From the NCBI RefSeq assembly GCF_022751215.1, contig NZ_JAICDG010000002.1:682001-746000 (forward strand): a DNA stretch of 64,000 bases, read 5' to 3'. The notes under the pieces are model-generated. The model worked only from the letters and a program-made list of their open reading frames with translations, was not told the DNA's origin and did not search any database. How positions within the stretch are numbered: position 1 is the stretch's first letter; the number at the start of each line of letters is the position of its first letter. Both the position numbers and the translations under genes were made by a program. Positions 26,118-34,540 of this stretch are shown here, in pieces. The stretch comes from Actinomadura terrae. Lineage in GTDB: Bacteria; Actinomycetota; Actinomycetes; Streptosporangiales; Streptosporangiaceae.

Positions 26118-27031
26118 CCGGGGCGATGATCGCTGGAGCGCTCGTCGGCGGCGGGCTCTATCTGCTGGTGCGGGCGTTGTTCCCGGCGCGGCCCGGGCTC
26201 GCCGCGCGGATGGCCGCGCTGGACGCGGCGCGGCGCCGCGACATGGAGGAGGCGCAGGCCGGGCGCCTGTCCCCGACGCTGGAGCGGGTCGGCGGGACGC
26301 GCGCGAAGGTCGGCCGCGAGCTGGTCCGGTTCTGCGAGGCGCGCGGCTGGAAGCTCCGCTCGATCCGCGCCGACCTCGCGATCACCGAGCGGTCGCTGGA
26401 GGGGTTCCTCGCGACCAAGTTCCTGCTGCCCTCGGCGGCGCTGCTGTTCATCCCGTTGCTCGTCGCGTGGTTCACGCTGCTCGGGCTCGGCACGTCCGTG
26501 CAGGTGCCCGCGTGGGTGGGGCTGCTGTTCGCGGTCGTGTTCTTCTTCCTCCCCGACATGCAGCTCCGCCAGGAGGCGCAGACCCGCCGGCAGGACTTCC
26601 GGCATGTCGTCGGAGCCTTCCTCGACCTCGTCTCGATGAACCTCGCGGGCGGGCGCGGCGTCCCCGAGGCGCTGATGACCGCCTCGAACGTCGGCGAGGG
26701 CTGGGCGATGCACCGCATCCGCGACGCGCTCGGCAACGCCCGCATCACCGGCCAGACCCCCTGGCAGGCGCTCGGCCGGCTCGGCGACGAGCTCGACGTC
26801 GCCGAGCTGCGCGACCTCGCCGGGGCGCTCGCGCTCGTCGCCGACGACGGCGCGCAGATCCGCAAGTCGCTGGCCGCGCGCGCCGCGTCCATGCGCAGCC
26901 GCGAGCTGTCGGACCTGGAGGGCAAGGCCGGCGAGCGGTCCCAGTCGATGCTGGTCGCGCAGCTGTTCCTGTGCGCCGGATTCCTAGTCTTCCTGGCCTA
27001 CCCGGCCCTGATGCGGGTGCTCGTCTCATGA
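26114..27031 (+). CDS. tadC: TadC inner-membrane pilus protein
   Basis: 305 residues, GspF-type fold: helix at the N-terminus, two central helices around LLFIPLLVAWFTLLGLG and WVGLLFAVVFFFLPDM, a cytoplasmic domain with FLDLVSMNLAGGRGVPEAL, and a final helix LFLCAGFLVFLAYPAL. Coupled to tadB by ATGA. Partner of TadB in the platform. Confidence 0.88.
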   Translation: MTGAMIAGALVGGGLYLLVRALFPARPGLAARMAALDAARRRDMEEAQAGRLSPTLERVGGTRAKVGRELVRFCEARGWKLRSIRADLAITERSLEGFLATKFLLPSAALLFIPLLVAWFTLLGLGTSVQVPAWVGLLFAVVFFFLPDMQLRQEAQTRRQDFRHVVGAFLDLVSMNLAGGRGVPEALMTASNVGEGWAMHRIRDALGNARITGQTPWQALGRLGDELDVAELRDLAGALALVADDGAQIRKSLAARAASMRSRELSDLEGKAGERSQSMLVAQLFLCAGFLVFLAYPALMRVLVS

Positions 27032-27069
27032 CGCCCGCGCCAACCCCGCGACCTCCTGGAGGTGCCACG

Positions 27070-27291
27070 ATGAGTCCGCTCAACCCCCTGAACGACCCGT
27101 CCGTCGTCTACCTGAGAGCCGTGCTCGGCGCCCGGCTGGCGCGGCTGCGCGCCCGGGAGGAGCGCGGGCGCGGCGCGTCCGCGATCGAATGGGCGATCAT
27201 CACCGCGATCCTCGCGCTGATCGCGATCACGATCGGCGCGGTGATCCAGAAGAAGATCACGGAGAAGGCCGACAGCATCAAGACGGGCTGA
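27070..27291 (+). CDS. Flp-like pilin
   Basis: 73 residues from ATG 27070 (GGAGG eight bases upstream); ATG 27028, overlapping the tadC stop, is possible. A charged leader precedes RGASAIEWAIITAILALIAITIGAVI: Gly, then Glu at +5, then a hydrophobic helix, the pattern cut by prepilin peptidase. A short KKITEKADSIKTG tail follows. This is the likely major Flp pilin. No prepilin peptidase gene is in this window. Confidence 0.85.
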   Translation: MSPLNPLNDPSVVYLRAVLGARLARLRAREERGRGASAIEWAIITAILALIAITIGAVIQKKITEKADSIKTG

Positions 27292-27296
27292 CCGGC

Positions 27297-27755
27297 GTGC
27301 GGCCCCGCACGCGCGTGTTGCGTGAGTTGCGGCGGCGGATCCGGTCCGACGCCGGGGTGTCGTCGATGGAATGGGCGCTGCTCACGCCGATCCTCATCTT
27401 CGTGATGCTCGCCGTCGTGCAGTTCGCGATGGTCTACCACGCGCGGCACGTCGCGCTCGCCGCCGCGCAGTCGGGCGCCCGCGTCGCCCGCACGCAGCCG
27501 GTCGGCGCGGGCTGGCAGGACGCGGCGTCCCGGCAGGCCGAGGGCGACGTCCGCAAGGTTGGCCCGAACCTGCTCGGCGGCCTCCAGGTGCGGACCGGCG
27601 AGGAGAACGACGAGCGCTGGGTCGAGGTGAGCGGCGAGGCGGTCCGGGTGATCCCGTTCATGACGTTCCACGTGTCGCAGCGCTCGCGCGGCCCGATCGA
27701 GTGCTTCCGCCCGGACGTCGGCGACGGCGTCGCCTGCCAGGAGTCCCCGCGATGA
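27297..27755 (+). CDS. tadE: TadE-like pseudopilin
   Basis: 152 residues, GTG 27297 five bases after the pilin stop. Leader RRRIRSDAG then VSSMEWALLTPILIFVMLAVVQFAMVY: Gly/Glu+5 processing motif and TadE helix, followed by YHARHVALAAAQSGARVAR, typical of TadE. The C-terminal domain outside the membrane contains one Cys pair (IECF, ACQE). Stop overlaps the next ATG. Confidence 0.88.
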   Translation: MRPRTRVLRELRRRIRSDAGVSSMEWALLTPILIFVMLAVVQFAMVYHARHVALAAAQSGARVARTQPVGAGWQDAASRQAEGDVRKVGPNLLGGLQVRTGEENDERWVEVSGEAVRVIPFMTFHVSQRSRGPIECFRPDVGDGVACQESPR

Positions 27756-28225
27756 TCCGCCTGCCCCGGGCCGTCCGCGAGCGCGGCTCGATGTCGCTGG
27801 AGATGGTGCTGGTCACGCCGCTGTTCGTCGCGTTCCTGCTGTTCCTCGCGGGCGCCGGACGGATGGTGGACGCGCAGAGCCAGGTGGACGGCGCCGCGCG
27901 GGACGGAGCGCGCGCCGCCTCCATCGCCCGCAGCGCGCCCTCCGCGGCGGACCTCGCGGAGGAGGCGGCCCGGGCGGGCCTGCGCGGCCACGACTGGTGC
28001 TCGGGCGGGCCCTCCATCAGCACCAACGTGAACGATTGGCGGCCCGGCGGGCGCGTCGAGGTCACGATCATCTGCAACGTCGATCTCGGCGACCTGTCGT
28101 TCATCGGGCTCCCCGGCTCCAAGCGCCTCCAGGGACGGGCTCTCGCCCCCATCGACACCTACACGTTCCGGGGCGGCGACGACGGCGACGGCAACGACGA
28201 TGACGGTGGGGTCGATCCCGGATGA
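27752..28225 (+). CDS. Second TadE/TadG-like pseudopilin
   Basis: 157 residues, coupled by ATGA. Leader RERGSMSLEMVLVTPLF has Gly and Glu at +5, then a hydrophobic helix and AQSQVDGAARDGARAAS. The exported part has two cysteines (HDWCSGG, IICNVD), and the tail is Asp/Gly-rich (GGDDGDGNDDDGG). A minor pilin is the likely role. Confidence 0.85.
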   Translation: MIRLPRAVRERGSMSLEMVLVTPLFVAFLLFLAGAGRMVDAQSQVDGAARDGARAASIARSAPSAADLAEEAARAGLRGHDWCSGGPSISTNVNDWRPGGRVEVTIICNVDLGDLSFIGLPGSKRLQGRALAPIDTYTFRGGDDGDGNDDDGGVDPG

Positions 28226-28692
28226 TGCGCGCGTTGCGCCGCCGGCTCGCCGCGTCGCGCCATCGGCTCGCCGCGTCGGGACGCGAGCGCGGGTCCGTCG
28301 CGATGTACGTCGTGCTGTTCACCCCGGTCGTGTTCATGCTCGCCGGCCTGCTCGTGGACGGCGGGCTCGCGATCCACGCCCGGCAGCGCGCCGCCGACAT
28401 GGCCGAGCAGGCGGCCCGCGCGGGCGCCAACGAGATCGACACCGAGGCGCTCCGCGACACGGGCAGGCCCGTCCTCGCGCCGGACCGGGCCCGCACCGCC
28501 GCCTGCGACCTGCTGGACGCCTACCGCGACCAGGTCGCCGCGTCCCGCTGCGACGCGACCGAACAGCAGGTGTCGGTGACCGTCGAGATCCGGGTGGAAC
28601 CCCAGTTCCTCGGCATCATCCCCGGGTTCGGTGCGTTCCAGATGTCCTCCAGTGCCACGGCCCATCCCGTCACGGGAGGCGACGACCGATGA
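28222..28692 (+). CDS. Third TadE/TadG-like protein
   Basis: 156 residues, coupled by ATGA. Leader with two RRRLAASRHRLAASGRE-like basic segments, then GSVAMYVVLFTPVVFMLAGLLVDGG. The helix matches TadG-type Flp accessory proteins, but the +5 residue is Tyr, not Glu, so processing may differ from the two genes before it. The exported domain has one Cys pair (AACDLL, SRCDAT). Confidence 0.82.
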   Translation: MMRALRRRLAASRHRLAASGRERGSVAMYVVLFTPVVFMLAGLLVDGGLAIHARQRAADMAEQAARAGANEIDTEALRDTGRPVLAPDRARTAACDLLDAYRDQVAASRCDATEQQVSVTVEIRVEPQFLGIIPGFGAFQMSSSATAHPVTGGDDR

Positions 28693-28750
28693 GTCGCGTG
28701 TCTACGATTGGGACGGCGACGTCCAGGGACCGGCGAACGGCGGCGACGCG

Positions 28751-31700
28751 ATGGTGACAGGGCAGGGGCGGAGGACGCCCCAACGGACGGCACCCCCGCA
28801 GGGGCGGCACCGCAGCGCGGGCGACGTCGCGGCGGGCATCGGCGCGATCCTCGCGCTGGCCGCGCTGATCGGGGGCGTCCCGTACGCGCTGCTGACGTTC
28901 TTCGCCTCGGCGCTCCCCGACGGGATGCCGACCGCGTCCGACCTCACGCAGCGGCTCGGGCCCGGCGCGCTGATCACGGTGCTGGTCGTGCTGGTGTGGC
29001 TCGCCTGGCTCCAGCTCACGCTGTGCGTGATCGTCGAGGTCTACGCGGGAATCCGCGGCGTCGGCGTCCCCGCGCGGGTGCCGCTCGCGGGCGGGACGCA
29101 GTCGCTCGTCCACCGGCTCGTGGTGACGGCGCTGCTGCTGTTCACCGCGACGTCGGTCATCATGCCCGCGTTCTCGGGCGGCGGCCTGACGCAGCAGCGC
29201 GCGGCGGCGGCCGCGCAACCGCAGGCTCAGCCGCAGGCCCAGGAGTACCACCAGGTCCCGGACGCGGCGGAGCGCCCGGCGGCCGCGCCCGACGAGGTCG
29301 CCGAGCCGCTCGCCGCGAGCCCCACGGGCAACCGGACCACCAAGATCTACCGGGTGCAGCCGCCCGAGGGCCGCCACCACGAGAGCCTCTGGGAGATCGC
29401 GGAGAAGTGCCTCGGCGACGGCCGCCGCTACCAGGAGATCCACGATCTCAACAAGAACCGCGTCCAGCCGGACGGCAGCAAGCTCACGCACGCCAGCCTG
29501 ATCCGCCCGGGGTGGGTGCTGGAGATGCCGGCGGACGCCAGGGGCGCGAAGGTCATCCCCGCCCAGGACCTGAACGACTACTACCGTTACGGGCACGCCG
29601 TCCCCGACAAGGAGCCCGCCAAGCCCGCCCCGGCCAAGCCCGCTCCGCCCCGGCAGGCCCCGTCCAAACCGGCGCAGCCTCCCACATCACACGCCCCGGC
29701 TCCGCAGACTCCGGCGCAGCAAGCCCCCGCCCAGCAGGCCCCCGCTCAGCAGCACGCCGATCCGCAGCGCGTCCCGCCCGCGGGCGGCGGCGCGGACGGC
29801 CCGTCCGGCGAGATGACCGGCGGCGCCGAAAGCGGCGGCGCGTCGGTCCCCGGCCGGAACACCTCCGCGCAGGAGCACGACAGGTCGATCGACCTCGGCT
29901 GGCCGCACGGGCTCGCGGCGGCCTCGCTGCTGGCCGCCGGGCTGCTGACCGTGCTCGGACGGCGGCGCCGCGTCCAGATGTGGAACCGCGCGTTCGGGCA
30001 CATGGTCGTCCGGCCGGAGGGGGCGGCGGCGGAGGTCGAGCGCGCGCTGCGGCTCGGCGCCGACGCGTCCGCCGCGCGGCTCCTCGACCTCGGGCTGCGG
30101 CACCTGTCGAAGTCCATGGCCGCCGGGGGCCGCGCGCTGCCCACCGTCTACGGCGTGCACCTCGGCGTCGAGAGCCTGGACCTGTGGATCGCGCCCGCCG
30201 ACCCCAATCCGCCCGCGCCCTGGCAGGCGTTCGACGACGGCCAGGTGTGGCGGCTGCGCGCGGTCGACCTGGACGCCGTCGAGGCGTCCGACCCCGCCGG
30301 AGCGGGCGACGTCCTCGCCCCCTATCCCGGGCTCGTGTCGATCGGCACGAACGACAACGGCCGCATCCTCGTCGACCTGGAGGCCGCGCACGGCCTGATC
30401 GCGCTGCGCGGGCCCGCCGACACCCGCCGCGCCGCGCTCGCCGCGATCGCGCTGGAACTGGCCACCAACCGCTGGTCCGACCACATGCGGATCACGCTCG
30501 TCGGGTTCGGGACGGAGTTCGGCGAGGGCATGGCGGAGATCGCGCCCGACCGGATCCGCGCCGTCCCGAACCTCGCGGACGCGATGCCGGAGCTGGAGGG
30601 CCGCACCGAGGAGGTGCGGCAGGCGCTCGCCGCCTCGGGCGTCGACTCCGTCCTCACCGGGCGGTGTCGGGGCGTGTTCGGCGAGGCGTGGATGCCGCAC
30701 TACCTGATCATGGCGGACCCGCCGACCGAGCAGGAGGCCGACCGGCTGGTCGCGCTGGCCCGCACCGGTACCCGGATGGCGGCGGGCTACATCGTCCCCG
30801 GCGAGGTGCAGGGCGCCACCTGGACGTGGGACATCGACGCCGCCGGACGCCTGCACGCCGGCGTCCTCGGCTTCCAGGTCGCGGCGCAGCTGGTCCCGGA
30901 GGAGCATTACCACGCCGTGTTCGAGCTGTTCCGGACCGCCGGGCGGCTCGACGCGGTGCCGCTGCCCGAACCGGCCGGGGGCGAGGAGCCGCCCGCCGAG
31001 CAGCAGTCCTCGGCGCAGGTCCGGCTGCTCGGCCCGATCGAGGTCGAGGCGCCGGGCCCGATGGACGAGGACCGCCGCGCCCTGTGCACCGAGATCCTCG
31101 TCTACCTCGCCGCGCACCCGAACGGCGTGCACCCGACGGTGCTGTCCGGCGCGATCTGGCCGCGCGGGGTGACCGCCGCCGTCCGCGACGCGAGCGTGGC
31201 GCGCGTGTCGGACTGGCTCGGCCGCGACACGCGCGGCCGCCCGAACCTGTACTACGACGACCGGGGGCGGATCAAGCTCGGCTCGGAGGTCCGGGTCGAC
31301 CTCGCGGTGTTCCGGTGGCTGGTGTGGCGGTCGGCGGCCGAGCCCGCCTCCGAGGCGGCCTACATGTCCTACGCGCTGGACCTCGTGCGCGGCCCGCTGC
31401 TCGCCGACCGGCCGCGCGGCCGCTACTCCTGGCTGGCCTCGCACGACCTGGAGTACGAGGCGGCGGCGCGGGTCGTGGACGTCGCGCACCGGCTCGTCGT
31501 GCTGCGGCTGGACGAGGGCGACCCGCACGGCGCGGTCGCCGCCGCGCGCGCCGGGCTGCGGCTCGCACCCGACGACGAGGGCCTGTGGCGCGACCTGCTC
31601 CGCGCGACTCACGCGTCCGGCGACGTCACGCAGATCGGGGTCATCGTGGACGAGATGCGCTCCCGCATCGCCCACGACCCCATGTTCGGGCAGCTCCAGC

Positions 31701-31762
31701 CCGAGACGGAGGCGCTGGTCGAGGAGCTGCTCCCGGGCTGGCACCGCGTCGGCTCCCGCTGA
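28751..31762 (+). CDS. Membrane-anchored LysM-SARP protein of the tad operon
   Basis: 1003 residues from ATG 28751; the preceding 58 bp hold no better in-frame start. Three membrane helices (about 25-53, 72-98, 117-141) lead to an Ala/Gln-rich segment and a LysM domain (about 197-265: SLWEIAEKCLGDGRRYQEI, LIRPGWVLEMP). A long Pro/Ala/Gln stretch and a fourth helix (about 385-404) end at GRRRRVQMW. By the positive-inside rule LysM is outside and the rest inside. Residues ~755-853 look like the SARP winged helix (VRLLGPIEVEAPG, LVYLAAHPNGVHPTVLSGAIWP), and ~854-997 is the BTAD helical repeat domain (LVRGPLLADRPRGRYSWL). Such proteins accompany Tad loci in actinomycetes. A cell-wall-sensing regulator is an inference. 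Confidence 0.85.
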   Translation: MVTGQGRRTPQRTAPPQGRHRSAGDVAAGIGAILALAALIGGVPYALLTFFASALPDGMPTASDLTQRLGPGALITVLVVLVWLAWLQLTLCVIVEVYAGIRGVGVPARVPLAGGTQSLVHRLVVTALLLFTATSVIMPAFSGGGLTQQRAAAAAQPQAQPQAQEYHQVPDAAERPAAAPDEVAEPLAASPTGNRTTKIYRVQPPEGRHHESLWEIAEKCLGDGRRYQEIHDLNKNRVQPDGSKLTHASLIRPGWVLEMPADARGAKVIPAQDLNDYYRYGHAVPDKEPAKPAPAKPAPPRQAPSKPAQPPTSHAPAPQTPAQQAPAQQAPAQQHADPQRVPPAGGGADGPSGEMTGGAESGGASVPGRNTSAQEHDRSIDLGWPHGLAAASLLAAGLLTVLGRRRRVQMWNRAFGHMVVRPEGAAAEVERALRLGADASAARLLDLGLRHLSKSMAAGGRALPTVYGVHLGVESLDLWIAPADPNPPAPWQAFDDGQVWRLRAVDLDAVEASDPAGAGDVLAPYPGLVSIGTNDNGRILVDLEAAHGLIALRGPADTRRAALAAIALELATNRWSDHMRITLVGFGTEFGEGMAEIAPDRIRAVPNLADAMPELEGRTEEVRQALAASGVDSVLTGRCRGVFGEAWMPHYLIMADPPTEQEADRLVALARTGTRMAAGYIVPGEVQGATWTWDIDAAGRLHAGVLGFQVAAQLVPEEHYHAVFELFRTAGRLDAVPLPEPAGGEEPPAEQQSSAQVRLLGPIEVEAPGPMDEDRRALCTEILVYLAAHPNGVHPTVLSGAIWPRGVTAAVRDASVARVSDWLGRDTRGRPNLYYDDRGRIKLGSEVRVDLAVFRWLVWRSAAEPASEAAYMSYALDLVRGPLLADRPRGRYSWLASHDLEYEAAARVVDVAHRLVVLRLDEGDPHGAVAAARAGLRLAPDDEGLWRDLLRATHASGDVTQIGVIVDEMRSRIAHDPMFGQLQPETEALVEELLPGWHRVGSR

Positions 31763-31771
31763 CGGTCAGCG
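31757..31771. repeat. 15-bp palindrome holding both convergent stop codons
   Basis: CGCTGAC-G-GTCAGCG is a perfect inverted repeat. It contains TGA of the LysM-SARP gene (31760-31762) and TCA, the stop of the beta-propeller gene (31766-31768). The short stem is unlikely to be a full terminator. Confidence 0.7.
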
Positions 31772-32956
31772 GTACAGGCCGGTGCCGCCCAGCGAGTACC
31801 GCCCGGGCTGCGGGTGGACGATCAGCCCCGACGGGTGCCCGCCCACCCGCACCTCGCGGAGCGTCCGTCCCGTCCGGGTGGAGACGGCGTAGACCATTCC
31901 GGCGGCGTCGGCGAGCCACAGCTGCGACCCGTCCGCCGAGATCCCGCCCGGTGCCGGGGAGCCGCCGCGCGGCAGCCGCCAGCGGACCGCGGCGCCGCGT
32001 CCGGTGAGGTCGAGCGCGGTCAGCGTGCCGTCGCCGACGACGAACAGCCGCCGCGCGTCCCGGTCGACCGCGAGGCCCCGCGCGCCCGGCGCCGTCGGCA
32101 CGAACCCGGGCGGCCCGACCGTCGGCTGGGCGGCGATCACCCATACCCCGCCCCGGACCGGGTCGGCGACGTAGAAGCGCGAGCCGTCGGGCGAGAGCCG
32201 CAGGTCGCCGGGGTGCGCGCCGGCCGGAAGCCGGACCGTCCCGGTGATCCGCCGCCGCGCGACGTCCACGCGCAGGAGCCGTCCGGCCCGGCCGCAGCTC
32301 GCGAGGAGCGTCGTCCCGTCCGGGGTGAAGTCGGCGTGTCCGGCCGCGCAGGGCAGCGGCACCGAGACGCGCGGGCGCATCGTGCGCGGGTCGCGGACGT
32401 CGAGCCGGCGCGCCCGCCCGGCGAGGACGAGCGCGTCCCGCCCGTCCGGGGTGAAGTAGAGCCCGGCGGGTTCGGTGGCGGGGACCGGGCGGCCCAGCCT
32501 GCCGCTGCGCGGCGCGACCGGCGTCAGCGTCCCGTGCGCGAGGTCGATCGCCCACAGCCGCCGCAGGTCGAAGGACGGGACGAGCCGCGTCGTGGCCGGG
32601 CCCGCGCCGAACCGCCGGACGATCCGCGCCGTCGCCGGGTCGATGACGTCGATCTCCGGGCCGTTCGCGACGTACAGCCGTATGGGCGCCTGCCGCACCG
32701 GCGTGGTCGTTCCCGGGCCGGGCGGGCTGCCGCCGGGCGGGGGCGAGGGCAGGGGCACCCGCGGATCCGGAACCCCGGACGCCGCGGACGCCTTCGGCGG
32801 GACGTAGGGCGCGGCCCCGCCGATGGCCACCACCGGGGCGTCCGCCGTCGCTTCGCCGGGCGGGTAGAACGGGACGGGCGACTCGCAACCGGCAAGTGCC
32901 GTGGCCACGCCCAGCACGCCCGCGGCAAGCGCGGCGGCAGGTGATCGTCGTCGCAT
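31766..32956 (-). CDS. Beta-propeller (YVTN-type) lipoprotein
   Basis: 396 residues, ATG 32956 with a GGGAAGGGGGA run upstream. Lipobox LAGC (Cys24), a Pro-rich linker (about 40-95), then about seven WD/YVTN-like blades: IRLYVANGPEIDVIDPATARIV, GLYFTPDGRDALVLAG, GDLRLSPDGSRFYVADP, GLAVDRDARRLFVVGDG, GGISADGSQLWLADAAGMVYAV. These surface propellers often bind partners; ligand unknown. Three bases separate its stop from the tad operon end. Confidence 0.82.
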   Translation of the reverse strand: MRRRSPAAALAAGVLGVATALAGCESPVPFYPPGEATADAPVVAIGGAAPYVPPKASAASGVPDPRVPLPSPPPGGSPPGPGTTTPVRQAPIRLYVANGPEIDVIDPATARIVRRFGAGPATTRLVPSFDLRRLWAIDLAHGTLTPVAPRSGRLGRPVPATEPAGLYFTPDGRDALVLAGRARRLDVRDPRTMRPRVSVPLPCAAGHADFTPDGTTLLASCGRAGRLLRVDVARRRITGTVRLPAGAHPGDLRLSPDGSRFYVADPVRGGVWVIAAQPTVGPPGFVPTAPGARGLAVDRDARRLFVVGDGTLTALDLTGRGAAVRWRLPRGGSPAPGGISADGSQLWLADAAGMVYAVSTRTGRTLREVRVGGHPSGLIVHPQPGRYSLGGTGLYR

Positions 32957-33066
32957 GCGCGGTCCCCCTTCCCGGCGGGGACTGTACCGGCGCGCGACTG
33001 CGTGTGTCCGAGTAATCGCGAGACGTGTCGGCGGGCGGTACCTCGGCCGCGGCGACACCCGGGGGA

Positions 33067-34143
33067 TCAGTCGGACTTGCCGATCCCGATGCCGAACTCG
33101 CGGTAGACGCGCTCCCAGAAGCCGTCCCGCAGCCAGGTACGGGCCTCCTGGTAGGGCCGCAGCGACCCGCCGAGCTCCTTCTCCGCCTCGATCAGCAGCT
33201 CCTTGTCGATGACGGGCGGCAGGATCGGCCCGGGCAGCAGGTCGCGGATGTTGTCGCGGCCCCGCTCGAAGATCCACTTCTGGGCGACATGCTCGCCGAT
33301 CTCCAGCATGTGGTCGCGGTCGGGGCCGAGCTTGCCGTCGGACGTGGCGGCGCTGGCGTTGTTCATCGACGCGGCGACGGTGGCGGGCGTCGCGTGCCCG
33401 GCCCCCACCGGGACGGGCGTGCGCGCGGCGGCGGGCGCCGGGGACGGCTTGATCGCCGGGGGCCGCCCCGCGAACACCTGGGACGGCGACGGGACGGCGG
33501 GCGTGGCGCGCTGCGCGGCGGCGGCGTCGGCGGCGTCCCGGACTGCGGCGGCGGTGCCGGGCGCGGGGACGGGCAGCACCTTGGCCTTGGTGAAGTAGGG
33601 GCGCAGGAAGTCGGCGGGCAGCACCTCGACCGTGTCGGACTCCCACACCAGCCACTCGGCCTGGTTCGAGCCGTGCGTCGGCTCGACGCCCCACAGGTGC
33701 ACGCGGACGCCGTAGCGCTGCGCGGCCTCCACGGCGGGCAGCATGTCCTCGTCGCCGGCGAGCAGCACCGCGTCGGTGATCGCGCGGTGCCGGGCGAGGG
33801 CCTCCAGGTCGGCGCGGAGCTGGGCGTCCACGCCCTTCTGCTGGCCCTGCGCGTTCAGGTTGCCGAGCCGCAGCTTCACCAGCGGCAGGTTGGCGATGAC
33901 GCGCTGGTCGACGGTCGGCTGCCGCTTGGGCGCCGCGTCGAACCAGTAGACGCGGAGCAGCTCGCCGAGCAGCTTGTCGTCGGCATGGCTGGTCAGCGCC
34001 TTGATCAGCTTCTCGGCGGCGACCCGGTACTCGCGCCGGGAACCGCAGCCGAGCAACAGGGCCCCGGAGGCCGCGTAGAGGTACCCCGCGTCGACGAATA
34101 CGGCGTATCGCGCGGGCTGTGGGACGAACTCCGAGGTGGCCAT
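33067..34143 (-). CDS. NYN-domain (PIN-like) nuclease family protein
   Basis: 358 residues from ATG 34143 (AAGGTGGAAGG upstream). The N-terminal ~190 residues are an NYN domain: YAVFVDAGYLYAASGALLLG (first acidic residue), VYWFDAAPK, and DAVLLAGDEDMLPAVEAAQRYGVRVHL (Asp pair near the active site). A Pro/Ala-rich linker (about 195-270) and a helical C-terminal domain (about 275-355, containing WIFERGRD and WLRDGFWERVYREFG) follow. NYN proteins are predicted metal-dependent RNases in RNA processing. The partner and substrate are unknown. Confidence 0.85.
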   Translation of the reverse strand: MATSEFVPQPARYAVFVDAGYLYAASGALLLGCGSRREYRVAAEKLIKALTSHADDKLLGELLRVYWFDAAPKRQPTVDQRVIANLPLVKLRLGNLNAQGQQKGVDAQLRADLEALARHRAITDAVLLAGDEDMLPAVEAAQRYGVRVHLWGVEPTHGSNQAEWLVWESDTVEVLPADFLRPYFTKAKVLPVPAPGTAAAVRDAADAAAAQRATPAVPSPSQVFAGRPPAIKPSPAPAAARTPVPVGAGHATPATVAASMNNASAATSDGKLGPDRDHMLEIGEHVAQKWIFERGRDNIRDLLPGPILPPVIDKELLIEAEKELGGSLRPYQEARTWLRDGFWERVYREFGIGIGKSD

Positions 34144-34281
34144 GGCCTTCCACCTTATTCGTGCCGGAGCCCTCACCGGGCGCGAACCACGGTTACATCT
34201 CCCTAGGTGCCGTCACACCGCGTGCCCGTGAGGTGCCGAGATCCCCCTTGTCGTCCCCTCGCCGTCCCCCCGGGGCAGTGC

Positions 34282-34521
34282 TCAGCGCGGTAGCGCGGCG
34301 GCCTTCCAGGCGCCGGGGCCGCGCGGCGGGAGCGCCCCGGCCGCCGTCCCCCGGACGAGCCGGGAGCGGTCGGCCCAGCGGGAGGGGCGCGGCGTGTCGG
34401 CGCCCTCGCGCGCGTCGGCGGCGGCCCGGGCCCGGGCGGTCAGCACGGCGACGAGCGCCGCGACCTCCTCGGCGGACGGCTCGCCCCGGACGATCTGGAG
34501 AAACGGCCTGTCGTCGCTCAC
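34282..34521 (-). CDS. accE: Acyl-CoA carboxylase epsilon subunit
   Basis: 79 residues from GTG 34521. RPFLQIVRGEPSAEEVAALVAVLTAR is the conserved core of AccE/PccE small subunits, followed by a basic linker with W-A-D-R-S-R-L-V-R and a short end WKAAALPR. Epsilon strengthens the alpha-beta complex of actinobacterial acyl-CoA carboxylases. It begins 20 bases after the beta-subunit stop and is surely co-transcribed. A longer reading from 34560 would overlap the beta gene and is not favoured. Confidence 0.88.
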   Translation of the reverse strand: MSDDRPFLQIVRGEPSAEEVAALVAVLTARARAAADAREGADTPRPSRWADRSRLVRGTAAGALPPRGPGAWKAAALPR

Positions 34522-34540
34522 CGAAACCCCCTGAAGACGG

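Noticed and set aside
28689..28757. ATG 28689, overlapping the TadG-like stop, as start of the LysM-SARP gene
   Set aside because: It is in a different frame and stops after 22 codons; the LysM-SARP frame first offers ATG at 28751.
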